Source: Limisphaerales bacterium
GTDB taxonomy: Bacteria; Verrucomicrobiota; Verrucomicrobiia; Limisphaerales; SXTU01
Length of the DNA stretch: 64,000 nt
Direction of reading: 5' to 3'
NCBI GenBank assembly: GCA_009773355.1
Contig: WRPG01000043.1
Span: 5,745 to 69,744, forward strand
Made by a program: the position numbers and the translations under genes. The notes beneath the pieces are model-generated. The model ran no database searches and was not told the DNA's origin. It saw only the letters and a program-made list of their open reading frames with translations. Positions 17,959 through 25,347 of this stretch are shown in pieces (within the stretch, counting starts at the first letter, position 1; each line of letters begins with the position of its first letter).

Positions 17959-18036
17959 CCTCACGCAAAGGGCGCTACGGACGCAAAGGAGATTTCTTCA
18001 GCTTGCCTTTGCGGCCTTCGCGGCCTTTGCGTGAGG
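17959..18036. repeat. Short-unit inverted repeat upstream of the CWC gene
   Basis: The arms at 17959-17989 and 18006-18036 are 31 bases each and complementary at 27 positions, with a 16-base loop. Both arms are built of a CGCAAAGG-type unit. It lies between the btuB-like stop (18049) and the CWC start (17941), ending 17 bases before that ATG. The arrangement matches the repeat hairpins at 6121, 8727 and 24171. Confidence 0.8.
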
Positions 18037-18048
18037 AGCTCATCGGTT

Positions 18049-20046
18049 TCAGAACGTCGCCGTGACGCCCATCTGGAAGCTGATGCCCGGCGCGGGGTTG
18101 TGACGCAGCGCGGTGACGAACGTGTTGTAGGTCGGGAACTGCTCGTGGAGCCGGTCGAGCAGGTTGTTGACCGCCGCGTAGGTCGTGAGGTTTTTCCACT
18201 GGTAGCTCAACTTCGTGTTCACCACCGTGTAGGTGTTTTGCGAGAGTGTGTTGGGCAGGTCGTTGAAGCGCCGCTGACCGGTGACATAGACCGTCTCGAC
18301 GCGCCAGAGCCAGCCGGTCGCGGGGCGGAAGTTCACGCCACCGGTCAACTGCCAGTCTGGCACGAGCACCTGCTGCTGCCCGGCATACGCGCCGCTGGTG
18401 AAGTGCGCGTCCGACCATGCGGCGCTGAAGTCCAGCTCCACCCACTTCGCGGGCTGCGAGTTCAAGGTGAGTTCCACGCCCTGCCGGATGGCGTCGGCGT
18501 TGTTGTTCCCGAAAGTCGCGGGGTCGGAGAAGATGTCGTCCTCCACCCAACTGTGGTAATAGGCGAGGCTGCCGCCGAGGAGTTTGTGCCGCTGGCTGCG
18601 CACGCCGAACTCAATCGTGCGCGCGTTCACGGGCACGAGCGAGGGGTTGCTGGCAAACCGTGCGTCGGCGCTCACCACGTCGTTCGCGCTGGGCAGGCGA
18701 TACGCCTGCGAGACCGACACCCACGCGGAGGATTTCTCGGCGAACTCCCAGTTCAGGCTGCCTTTCGGACTCCACACGTTGTTCTCCTTGCCGCCGGTGA
18801 AGACTGGGAAGGCGAACGGCACGTTGAGGAACGTGCTGCGGTGGTCGAAGCGCACGCCCGCCGCGAGCGTGAGCTTGGGCAGCAGCTCCAGCGTGTCCTG
18901 CGCGAAGAAACCCAGCGTGGACGAGTCATGCACCGTGGTGCCGAACGCGCTCGACTGCGTGAACTCCTGCCGCACCGCCTCGCCGCCGAAGGTCAGCGTG
19001 TTCGCGCGCCGCCACGGCTCGGTCTTCCAGTCCACCTGCACCGTGCCGCCGTAGCCGGGCTGCACGGTGGTGACGTTCGCGAAGCCCGTGCCGTAGCCGT
19101 TGTCCTTCGTCGCGAACACCTTCGCGCTCACCGTCCACGCCGCCTCGAAGGTCTGGTGATAATCAATCCAGCCGCGATGCAGCTCCTGCTCGAAGGTGAA
19201 CTGCGTCGCGCCGCGCTGGCGCGGGTTGGCGGCGAACTGCGCGGGTGTGAGCAGGTCCGGGTTCTCGCTGTAGTCGTCGTGGAACTGGTAGCCAAAGGTG
19301 AAGCGGCCCGCCGGGGTCTCGACCGAGGGCTTGGCCAGCAGGTTCCAGCCGCGGTAGTTCGCGCCGTCGCGCCAGCCAGCCCACTCGTTGCGGCTGCCGG
19401 TGACGACGTAGCTGACGGCGTTCGTGCGCCCGCTCAAGGCGAAGCTGCCCTGATAAAAGCCGAGGTTGCCCACGCTCGCGCCCACGCTGCCGGCGAGCGG
19501 CTGGCTCGCGGCCTCCTTCGTGATGATGTTGATGACGCCCGCCGCCGCGCCCTCGCCGTAGATCGTCGAGGCTCCGCCGCGGACGACCTCGATGCGCTCG
19601 ATGGCGGCGAGCGGCATGGAGTTCCAGAGGAAGAAGCCGCTGCCGGCGTCGTTCACGCGCACGCCGTCCAGCAGGATGAGCGCGCCGGCCTTGTCCGCGT
19701 AGCCGCGCAGGCTGAACTGCGCCTGCTGCCCGGCGAAGCCGACGGTGTCCAACGACGTGAAACCGACCTGCTGCCGCAACAGCTCCGGCAGCGTGAAGGC
19801 CGGCGACTGCGCGATGGTCTCGCGCGTGAGGACGGTGACGTGGGCCGGGACTTTCTCCACCGCAACCGTCTCCTCCGGCAACCGCGTGGCGGTGACGACG
19901 AGCGGAGGAAGTTCCACCGGAGCGTTGGTCCTGCTCTCCTGCGCGGCGGCAGTCGCTGAGAAGGTAGCGAGGAGAGGATAGAGGAGAGAACGAGAGTTCC
20001 ACCACCGACTGATGACTGAACACTGATTACTGATTACTTGCTTCAT
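18049..20046 (-). CDS. btuB: TonB-dependent receptor, BtuB-like (vitamin B12 uptake)
   Basis: This outer-membrane receptor is 665 residues. A plug domain occupies about residues 45-170 (LPPLVVTATRLPEETVAVEK near a TonB-box-like start; SLRGYADKAGALILLDGVRV; IERIEVVRGGASTIYGEG). A beta-barrel follows and ends in Phe, as usual for outer-membrane insertion. A cobalamin riboswitch and terminator precede it, which supports cobalamin or corrinoid as substrate. The first 14 residues (MKQVISNQCSVISR) are encoded by tandem heptamers, so the start and n-region of the signal peptide look repeat-derived. No alternative in-frame start is seen before the hydrophobic part. Confidence 0.92.
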   Translation of the reverse strand: MKQVISNQCSVISRWWNSRSLLYPLLATFSATAAAQESRTNAPVELPPLVVTATRLPEETVAVEKVPAHVTVLTRETIAQSPAFTLPELLRQQVGFTSLDTVGFAGQQAQFSLRGYADKAGALILLDGVRVNDAGSGFFLWNSMPLAAIERIEVVRGGASTIYGEGAAAGVINIITKEAASQPLAGSVGASVGNLGFYQGSFALSGRTNAVSYVVTGSRNEWAGWRDGANYRGWNLLAKPSVETPAGRFTFGYQFHDDYSENPDLLTPAQFAANPRQRGATQFTFEQELHRGWIDYHQTFEAAWTVSAKVFATKDNGYGTGFANVTTVQPGYGGTVQVDWKTEPWRRANTLTFGGEAVRQEFTQSSAFGTTVHDSSTLGFFAQDTLELLPKLTLAAGVRFDHRSTFLNVPFAFPVFTGGKENNVWSPKGSLNWEFAEKSSAWVSVSQAYRLPSANDVVSADARFASNPSLVPVNARTIEFGVRSQRHKLLGGSLAYYHSWVEDDIFSDPATFGNNNADAIRQGVELTLNSQPAKWVELDFSAAWSDAHFTSGAYAGQQQVLVPDWQLTGGVNFRPATGWLWRVETVYVTGQRRFNDLPNTLSQNTYTVVNTKLSYQWKNLTTYAAVNNLLDRLHEQFPTYNTFVTALRHNPAPGISFQMGVTATF
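20009..20040 (-). repeat. Tandem heptamers encoding the receptor N-terminus
   Basis: Read on the minus strand, units AGTAATC, AGTAATC, AGTGTTC and AGTCATC follow the ATGAAGCA start directly. They encode VISNQCSVIS. Such heptamers resemble cyanobacterial STRR units. No inverted partner is seen close by. Confidence 0.7.
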
Positions 20047-20122
20047 GGTCTTTCACTGCAAGCCCCGCGCGGGTTCCTGGGCGCGCGGAGCGGTTTGAGT
20101 TGGAGACCAGATGGGAGGCGGA

Positions 20123-20164
20123 AAGCAAAAAGCCTTCACCTCCGCAAATTGGAGAATGAAGGCA
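20123..20164 (-). terminator. Intrinsic terminator in the cobalamin riboswitch leader
   Basis: On the minus strand the arm GCCTTCA..CTCC pairs with GGAGGTGAAGGC and is followed at once by TTTTT. It lies downstream of the cobalamin aptamer and upstream of the receptor start, where the expression platform is expected. Ligand binding would presumably favour termination. Confidence 0.8.
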
Positions 20165-20228
20165 TCTCGGAATCCCGACGAAAGACAGTTCGGCAGGCTG
20201 GCCTCATCCTTCTCTTTGTCGGAGAAGC

Positions 20229-20248
20229 GGGCGCGCGTGAGCGCGCCC
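20229..20248. other. Perfect 8-bp hairpin in the riboswitch leader
   Basis: GGGCGCGC, a GTGA loop and GCGCGCCC form a perfect stem between the aptamer and the terminator. It may be part of the switching structure or an unrelated repeat. Confidence 0.4.
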
Positions 20249-20257
20249 TGACGAGCG

Positions 20258-20395
20258 CTGACAAGCCGGTATCCTGACTCCGGGCCTCAAACCTCGCTCC
20301 CGCCTTCCCGGCCTTCAGCCAGTGGCATTGGGAGTCCGTAGCCCGTCACAGTGGCGCAACCGTCCCCGGTTCTCACGGGGTTCCCTGCACTTGTA
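20258..20395 (-). promoter_or_regulatory. Cobalamin riboswitch
   Basis: Read on the minus strand, conserved blocks appear in the canonical order: GGGAACCCCGTGAGAA, ACGGTTGCGCCACTGTGA, CTACGGACTCCCAATGCC with ACTGG, GGGAAGGCGGG and the B12 box GAGTCAGGATACCGGC. It precedes a TonB-dependent receptor by about 215 bases, with an intrinsic terminator between. The bases upstream (20396-20506) must hold its promoter, but none could be picked with confidence; they include a palindrome at 20406-20422. Confidence 0.95.
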
Positions 20396-20506
20396 AGCGG
20401 TGGTGGCGGAGCAGCTCCGCCGTTGTTCAAAGAACCGGGCGCGGTTGTAGAGCCGCAGCGGGGCGTTGCCAAGCGGGAAAAGTGGGCGCGGAACGCGCGG
20501 TGCTCG

Positions 20507-21040
20507 TCACTTCTTCTTGGGCGCCTTTGCGGGCGCCTTCGCGGTCGCGGGCGGCGTGTTCGTCGTGCGCGGGATGGTGAGGTTGAACCGCACCTGCTCC
20601 GACCGGCCGGCCGTGTGGTTCTTCTCGTTCACCGGCGCGTAGGCGATTAGGCCGGGCAGGGTGAGCGGGAAGGTGGCGTTTGGCGCGATGGTGACGGCCA
20701 CCGTCGCGGTCAGGCCGCCCTCATAGACCGGCAGGGGCTGCTGGTTGCCGGGGATGGTCTTCTGTCCGGTGGCGGAATAGGCCGGCGGCAGGGCGCGCGT
20801 GGCCCCCAGGCTGCCGACCTGCACGATGGTCGGGACGGCGCGCGGCAGCATCGGCCGGTTGGGGTGGAGGTAATAGCCGGGCCGGATCTTGAAGCTGACC
20901 AGCACGACGCAATTGCTGCCCGGCAGGGCATCGCCGGCGGCGACTTTCGCGGAGTCGAACGTGACGATGGTGGTTGCCTGGGCGAAGGCGGGAAGCTGGG
21001 CGGCGAGCAGGGCGGCAAACAGGGACAGCAGGTGTTTCAT
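20507..21040 (-). CDS. Secreted protein with a DsbD N-terminal-like domain
   Basis: The product is about 177 residues with a signal peptide (KHLLSLFAALLAAQLPAFAQ). The body (FKIRPGYYLHPNRPM; LPPAYSATGQKTI; YEGGLTATVAV; YAPVNEKNHTAG) resembles the N-terminal immunoglobulin-like domain of DsbD or related thiol-disulfide transfer proteins. It has no cysteine pair; only one Cys is visible (SNCVVLV), so a redox role is doubtful. The C-terminus is Lys/Ala/Pro-rich. It lies 29 bases before the rhodanese gene end's partner region on the same strand, so the two may be co-transcribed. Confidence 0.6.
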   Translation of the reverse strand: MKHLLSLFAALLAAQLPAFAQATTIVTFDSAKVAAGDALPGSNCVVLVSFKIRPGYYLHPNRPMLPRAVPTIVQVGSLGATRALPPAYSATGQKTIPGNQQPLPVYEGGLTATVAVTIAPNATFPLTLPGLIAYAPVNEKNHTAGRSEQVRFNLTIPRTTNTPPATAKAPAKAPKKK

Positions 21041-21068
21041 AAAGTCGGACCGCACTGAGGGACGCCGC

Positions 21069-21443
21069 TCAAGCCCCTTTCTTCATCGGCCAGCCGGCGG
21101 CGACCAGGCCCTTGTAGCCGCCGATGAGCGACGCGACGTTCCGGTAGCCCATGCGCTGCGCGGCGTCGCAGGTGAGCGCGGAGCGGAAGCCGCCGCCGCA
21201 ATACATGATGATCTCCGTGTCCGGGTCGGGGAACCGCTGCTCCAGGTCGCGCTCCAGAATGCCCTTGCCGAGGGGCTGCGCCTGCTCCGCGTGGCCGGCC
21301 AGCCACTCGGACTCCTCGCGCACGTCCAGCAGCACGGCGCGCGGGTTGGCGGCGAGGCGGGCGCGCAACTGCTCGACGGTCAGCTCGCGCACGCCGACGC
21401 GGGCCTCGTTGACGAGTTTGAGAAAACCGGGTGAGTGGCTCAT
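21069..21443 (-). CDS. Rhodanese-like domain protein
   Basis: This single-domain cytoplasmic rhodanese is 124 residues. VLLDVREESEWLAGH is the CH2A-like motif and the active-site loop is YCGGGFRS, with the catalytic Cys near residue 81. Such proteins move sulfane sulfur or act in sulfur relay; the partner is unknown. The DsbD-N-like gene starts 28 bases after its stop on the same strand. Confidence 0.9.
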   Translation of the reverse strand: MSHSPGFLKLVNEARVGVRELTVEQLRARLAANPRAVLLDVREESEWLAGHAEQAQPLGKGILERDLEQRFPDPDTEIIMYCGGGFRSALTCDAAQRMGYRNVASLIGGYKGLVAAGWPMKKGA

Positions 21444-21452
21444 GGTGGAATG

Positions 21453-21530
21453 TCAAACGCCCAACTTCGTCCACTTCGCGTTCTTCGCGGAGGAATCGAC
21501 GACGGCCTTGATGAAGGCCATGCCGCGAAT
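21453..21530 (-). pseudogene. Residual 3' end of a Gfo/Idh/MocA oxidoreductase gene
   Basis: Reading the minus strand gives RGMAFIKAVVDSSAKNAKWT then KLGV and a stop. This matches the last 23 residues of the intact oxidoreductase at 22521-23684 (RGMAFIKAVVESSAKNAKWT). The 65-base core (21463-21527) is identical to 22531-22595 at 61 positions, and most differences are synonymous. No upstream coding part remains. It marks the far edge of a two-gene insertion. Confidence 0.8.
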
Positions 21531-21540
21531 CAGGCAGACT

Positions 21541-21837
21541 CTAATCCAGATGGTTTGAAACCACCGGAACGCTGGGTGAAAATTTCCTTAAGTGCTGCTC
21601 ACAGTCTGCGGCAGAGACGAAAAGCGTCGGGGATTGTGCCAATTGAAATCGCCCATCTCCACTTACCAGAAACCAACGGAAGCCTTCACTCGTAGCGGTG
21701 ATTTCCGCTTTGACAGTGCCAGCCCAAAATTCACCGGATGGAGGAAGATCAATGGGGCCATCCCTTCGTCCAACCAAGGCGGCATGACGCGCCTCCCAGT
21801 CATCAACATCACACACAGGGACTTCAACATCTGTCAT
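21541..21837 (-). CDS. Hypothetical protein, 98 residues
   Basis: I do not recognise this soluble, acidic protein. Visible features are an N-terminal VCDVDDWEARHAALVG helix, a beta-rich middle (FWAGTVKAEITATSEGFRWF) and a C-terminal DCEQHLRKF helix. Its composition is lower in GC than flanking genes. It lies on the same strand as the 219-residue gene upstream (20-base gap) and ends 11 bases before a duplicated oxidoreductase gene end. It is probably the second gene of an inserted pair. Confidence 0.55.
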   Translation of the reverse strand: MTDVEVPVCDVDDWEARHAALVGRRDGPIDLPPSGEFWAGTVKAEITATSEGFRWFLVSGDGRFQLAQSPTLFVSAADCEQHLRKFSPSVPVVSNHLD

Positions 21838-21857
21838 GGGGGACAGTTATCCGACTG

Positions 21858-22517
21858 TTAGGAAACCCGCAAGTCTTTGTCTGGCCAGATTTCGTGGATG
21901 ATTCGATTGCGGCAATTGGAAAGCTCCTTCGCCGAGACAATCACCAGATCGCATGGAGTGGTTGGCGCGAAAAACTCCCCGTAAGCGGCTGCGGATCCTG
22001 CCGTGGCCTCCCACCAAGCCCAAGTGGGGCGGTGAGGAGCTTCAATTTGGTCCATCAATGAGGAAATCCCGACCAGCATGGCCTCGGTCACGCGGGTAAC
22101 ATTCAGATCGGGAGGCTCCTTGTAGGCTGCCAGAGGATGCTTTGCCAGAAACTCCATGTAAATACTATCGGCCCAGGTTCTTCGCAGGTAAGCAAAACCG
22201 AGCAAGTCACCAGGTGCCCACCAATCCGCTTCTATCACCAGCAAGATTGCCACGTCATCTTTGGGATTTGCCTTGATCAAGTCACCGTATTCCTTTGGCG
22301 TGCCAGCGGCCCTGCCTCGGCTCAGATGCTTCCGCCACCGTTCGACCGAATCTTTGGCATAATCCGCCGACTCTTTGGCGGTGCCGGTGCCGATGGCCCC
22401 AGCGGCCAGAAAGTCAGGCCATTTGCTGATGCGCACAACGTCGGTTTCCGTGCCAAAGCGAATCACCGCTGGCTGCCAATGGCCGGCTCGCTTCAGTTGA
22501 ACAGGAACCACGGACAT
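21858..22517 (-). CDS. Hypothetical protein, possibly GNAT-like
   Basis: The product is 219 residues. It has a helical N-terminal half with many charged residues (DYAKDSVERWRKHLSRGRAA) and a C-terminal half that loosely resembles an acetyltransferase core: LLGFAYLRRTWADSIYMEFL, a helix AMLVGISSLMDQI, then WWEATAGSAAAYGEFF, which recalls the E-A-x-x-S-A-x-x-Y element of GNAT enzymes. This is weak evidence. The start lies only three bases after the stop of the oxidoreductase upstream. GC is lower than in neighbours. It is probably acquired together with the 98-residue gene. Confidence 0.5.
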   Translation of the reverse strand: MSVVPVQLKRAGHWQPAVIRFGTETDVVRISKWPDFLAAGAIGTGTAKESADYAKDSVERWRKHLSRGRAAGTPKEYGDLIKANPKDDVAILLVIEADWWAPGDLLGFAYLRRTWADSIYMEFLAKHPLAAYKEPPDLNVTRVTEAMLVGISSLMDQIEAPHRPTWAWWEATAGSAAAYGEFFAPTTPCDLVIVSAKELSNCRNRIIHEIWPDKDLRVS

Positions 22518-22520
22518 TGC

Positions 22521-23684
22521 TCACGTCTCCAGCTTCGTCCACTTCGCATTCTTCGCGGAGGACTCGACCACGGCCTTGATGAAGGCCATGCCGCGGACGC
22601 CGTCCTCGATTTTCGGGAAGTCGTTCGCGAGGTCGGTCTTGGCGAGCTTCTGGCCGGCGGCCTTGGCGCGGATGGCGTTGGCGAAGTTCTTGTAGATGTT
22701 CGCGAAGGCTTCGAGGTAGCCCTCGGGGTGCGCGGGCGGGGTGCGGCCGGCGGCCTTGGCGGCGTCGCACAGGTAGCCGTTGGCGGTGCGAAAGACCTGC
22801 ATGGGCTGATCCATCCATTTCACGAGCATCGTGTTCGGCTCTTTCTGGTGCCATTCGAGGCCGCCCAGCTCGCCATAGACGCGGATGTTCAGGTTGTTCT
22901 CCTCGCCCACGGAAATCTGCGAACTGTGCAGCACGCCTTTCGCGCCGCCCTTGAAGCGGAGCAGCACGTTCACGTCGTCGTCGAGCTTGCGGCCCTTCAC
23001 GAAGCTGGTGGCGTCGGCGGCCAGCTCGGAAATCTGCAGACCGGTGATGTATTCGGCGAGGTTCTCGGCGTGCGTGCCGATGTCGCCCACGCAGCCGCCC
23101 GCGCCGGAGCGCTTGGGGTCGGTGCGCCAGCCGGCCTGCTTCTGGCCGCTGGCCTCCAGGCGCGTGGCGAGCCAGCCCTGCGGATACTCGACGACTACCT
23201 TGCGGATCTTGCCGAGCTTGCCGGTGGCGATCATGTCGCGCGCCTGTTTCACGAGCGGGTAGCCGGTGTAGTTGTGCGTGAGGCCGTAGAGCAGGCCGGT
23301 CTTCTTCACGAGCCTGGCGAGGGTCTTGGCCTCGGCGAGGTCGAAGGTGGCGGGCTTGTCGCTCAGGACGTGGAAGCCGTTTTCCAGCGCCAGCTTCGCC
23401 GGCGGGAAGTGCATGTGGTTCGGCGTGACGATGGCGATGAAGTCCATGCGCTCGCTGGCGGGCAGCGCCTTCTCGGCGAGAATCATCTCCTCGAAGGTGC
23501 CGTAGCAGCGGTTCGCCGGCAGGAAGAGGTCCGCGCCGCTGGCCTTGGAGCGCTCGGGGTCGCTGGAGAACGCGCCGCAGACGAGGTCAATCTGCTGGTC
23601 CATCGCCGCCGCGATGCGGTGCACTGCGCCAATGAACGCCCCGCGCCCGCCGCCGACCATGCCGTAACGAATCTTTCTGCTCAT
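22521..23684 (-). CDS. Gfo/Idh/MocA family oxidoreductase
   Basis: The product is 387 residues. The N-terminal Rossmann domain has RYGMVGGGRGAFIGAVH, and the cofactor/substrate motif region shows VTPNHMHFPPAKLAL with HVLSDKPATFDL, where the Lys matches the family's conserved EKP-like lysine. The C-terminal alpha/beta domain includes GGCVGDIGTHAENLAEYITG with the conserved His. Members oxidise or reduce sugars, inositols or related compounds with NAD(P). The leader has CTCCTTTTCCC just before the ATG. Its last 23 codons are duplicated at 21453-21530. Confidence 0.92.
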   Translation of the reverse strand: MSRKIRYGMVGGGRGAFIGAVHRIAAAMDQQIDLVCGAFSSDPERSKASGADLFLPANRCYGTFEEMILAEKALPASERMDFIAIVTPNHMHFPPAKLALENGFHVLSDKPATFDLAEAKTLARLVKKTGLLYGLTHNYTGYPLVKQARDMIATGKLGKIRKVVVEYPQGWLATRLEASGQKQAGWRTDPKRSGAGGCVGDIGTHAENLAEYITGLQISELAADATSFVKGRKLDDDVNVLLRFKGGAKGVLHSSQISVGEENNLNIRVYGELGGLEWHQKEPNTMLVKWMDQPMQVFRTANGYLCDAAKAAGRTPPAHPEGYLEAFANIYKNFANAIRAKAAGQKLAKTDLANDFPKIEDGVRGMAFIKAVVESSAKNAKWTKLET

Positions 23685-23708
23685 GGGAAAAGGAGTTTGA
23701 ATCGAGTG

Positions 23709-23736
23709 TTGTGTTGCGAACGGCGGACTTTATATT
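23709..23736 (+). promoter_or_regulatory. Possible sigma-70-type promoter for panD
   Basis: TTGTGT at 23709-23714 and TATATT at 23731-23736 are 16 bases apart in the AT-richer 110-base gap between the divergent oxidoreductase and panD genes. The TATATT stands out in this GC-rich context. Confidence 0.4.
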
Positions 23737-23794
23737 GCGCCCGATTTTCAAGTCAAACAGCGACTTGGAAACGGCGAATTCCCCGCGACGAACC

Positions 23795-24157
23795 ATGCTT
23801 GTTCACGTCCTGAAATCGAAGATTCACCGCGCCACGGTCACGGGCGCGTCGCTCCACTACGAGGGCAGCCTCACCATCGCGGCGGACCTGATCGAGCAGG
23901 CCGGGCTGTTCCCCTACGAGCGCATCCTGTGCGGCAACTTGGCCAACGGCGAGCGCTGGGAAACCTACGTCATCGAGGGGCCGCGCGGCTCCGGGGCCAT
24001 CGAGCTGAACGGCGCGGTGGCGCACCTCGGCAAAATCGGCGACAAGCTCACCATCATGAGCTTCACGGAGGTGGATGCGGCGCAGGCGCGCGGCTGGGAG
24101 CCGCAGGTCATCGTGCTCGGGGAGAAGAACGTCGTCGTGGATGCGCGGGGGAAGTAA
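23795..24157 (+). CDS. panD: Aspartate 1-decarboxylase
   Basis: PanD makes beta-alanine from L-aspartate for pantothenate and CoA synthesis. It is 120 residues with the self-cleavage site Gly24-Ser25 in HYEGSLTIAAD, which yields the pyruvoyl cofactor. KSKIHRATVTGASLHYEGS and the ANGERWETYVIEG segment are typical. The start ATG 23795 gives the canonical MLVHVLKSKIHRATVT. It is followed by the repeat hairpin that precedes lpxD. Confidence 0.97.
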   Translation: MLVHVLKSKIHRATVTGASLHYEGSLTIAADLIEQAGLFPYERILCGNLANGERWETYVIEGPRGSGAIELNGAVAHLGKIGDKLTIMSFTEVDAAQARGWEPQVIVLGEKNVVVDARGK

Positions 24158-24170
24158 GCGGCGAGTAATT

Positions 24171-24242
24171 AGTGATTAGTGATTAGTAAGCGGGTAAGGT
24201 TCTCCGAGCGCATCGCCGACTGATTACTAATCACTAATCACT
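24171..24242. repeat. Tandem-heptamer hairpin upstream of lpxD
   Basis: Tandem AGTGATT units at 24171-24189 pair perfectly over 19 bases with 24224-24242, leaving a 34-base loop. Additional heptamer remnants begin at 24164. The right arm ends six bases before the lpxD ATG (TTCCCA between). It fills the whole panD-lpxD gap. Confidence 0.9.
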
Positions 24243-24248
24243 TTCCCA

Positions 24249-25271
24249 ATGCCTCACACCGTCGCCGACATCGCCAAACACGTTCGCGGGGAAGTCCTTG
24301 GTGACCCGACCGCGCCCATCTCCGGCTTCGCCCCCGCCGACAGCGCGAAAAAGGGCGACCTGACGTTCGCCGAGACCGATGCCTACTTCACCGCCGCCGA
24401 GGCCAGCGCGGCGAGCGCGATCCTCATCGCGGGTGACCGCACGTCGGCCACCAAGACACTCATCCGCGTGAAGAACGCGCGTGTGGCCTTCGCCAAGGTG
24501 TTGCCGCTCTTCTTCGCCGAACCGGTGCTGGAGGGGCAGCGTCACCCCACGGCGGTCATCCCCAACTCAGCTTCCGTGGACGACACGGCTTACATCGGGC
24601 CGCACTGCGTCATCGGCGAGCATTGCCGCATCGAGGCGCGTGCGGCCTTGCTCGGCGGAAATCATCTCGGCGACAACTGCGTGGTGGGCGAGGACTCGAA
24701 GCTGTTCCCGAACGTCGTGCTCTACGCGCGCACGCAGCTCGGCAAGCGGGTGCGCCTCCACGCTGGCTGCGTCATCGGCTCGGACGGTTTCGGCTACGTG
24801 TTCGATGCCGGCGTGCATCACAAGGTGCTTCAAGTCGGCCACGTCATCATCGGTGACGACGTGGAGCTGGGCGCGAACGTGACCGTGGACCGCGGCGCGA
24901 TTGGCCCGACCGTCATCGGCAAGGGCAGCAAGGTGGACAACCTCGTGCAGATTGCGCACAACGTGCAAATCGGCGAGCACTGCATCGTCGTCTCGCAGGC
25001 GGGCATTGCGGGCAGCACCAAGCTGGGCAACTACGTCGTGCTCGGCGGCCAGGTGGGAATCGCGGGCCATCTCAAGATTGGCAACCAAGTCACCATCGCC
25101 GCGCAGTCCGGCGTGATGCACGACATCCCGGATGGCGGGAAGTGGCTCGGCTCCCCCGCGCAGCCCGACCGGCAAACCAAGCGCCAGTGGCTCGCGTTGC
25201 ATCAGTTGCCCGAACTGCTCCGACGTGTGAAGGAGCTGGAGAAGCAACTCGCGGAGCAGAAGGCGTTGTAA
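24249..25271 (+). CDS. lpxD: UDP-3-O-acylglucosamine N-acyltransferase
   Basis: LpxD adds the second acyl chain in lipid A synthesis. It is 340 residues. The N-terminal uridine-binding domain covers about 1-100. A left-handed beta-helix of hexapeptide repeats follows (AYIGPHCVIGEHCRIEARA; VELGANVTVDRGAIGPTVIG). The catalytic histidine is probably His237 in LVQIAHNVQIG. A C-terminal helix (LRRVKELEKQLAEQ) trimerises the enzyme. Its presence shows that the organism makes lipid A. The TAA stop lies two bases before a palindromic element. Confidence 0.96.
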   Translation: MPHTVADIAKHVRGEVLGDPTAPISGFAPADSAKKGDLTFAETDAYFTAAEASAASAILIAGDRTSATKTLIRVKNARVAFAKVLPLFFAEPVLEGQRHPTAVIPNSASVDDTAYIGPHCVIGEHCRIEARAALLGGNHLGDNCVVGEDSKLFPNVVLYARTQLGKRVRLHAGCVIGSDGFGYVFDAGVHHKVLQVGHVIIGDDVELGANVTVDRGAIGPTVIGKGSKVDNLVQIAHNVQIGEHCIVVSQAGIAGSTKLGNYVVLGGQVGIAGHLKIGNQVTIAAQSGVMHDIPDGGKWLGSPAQPDRQTKRQWLALHQLPELLRRVKELEKQLAEQKAL

Positions 25272-25273
25272 AT

Positions 25274-25347
25274 GTAGCGCGACTTTCCAAAGTCGCGTCT
25301 TTGGCGCATGTCGCCCGCAGCCACGCGACATTGGAATGTCGCGCTAC
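25274..25347. repeat. Palindromic element at the lpxD/symporter convergent junction
   Basis: The arms at 25274-25297 and 25324-25347 are 24 bases each with two mismatches. Both begin GTAGCGCGAC and each arm is a palindrome (CGCGACTTTCCAAAGTCGCG on the left). The symporter's TAG stop (25344-25346 on the minus strand) is part of the right arm. Confidence 0.9.

Larger units (their letters stand above)
21463..22595. repeat. Direct repeats bounding a two-gene insertion
   Basis: Copies at 21463-21527 and 22531-22595 are in the same orientation and match at 61 of 65 bases. Between them lie only the two unrecognised genes at 21541-22517. The pattern resembles the duplicated gene end left by an element that integrates in the 3' end of a gene, or the remains of a tandem paralogue. 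No integrase is present. Confidence 0.75.
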
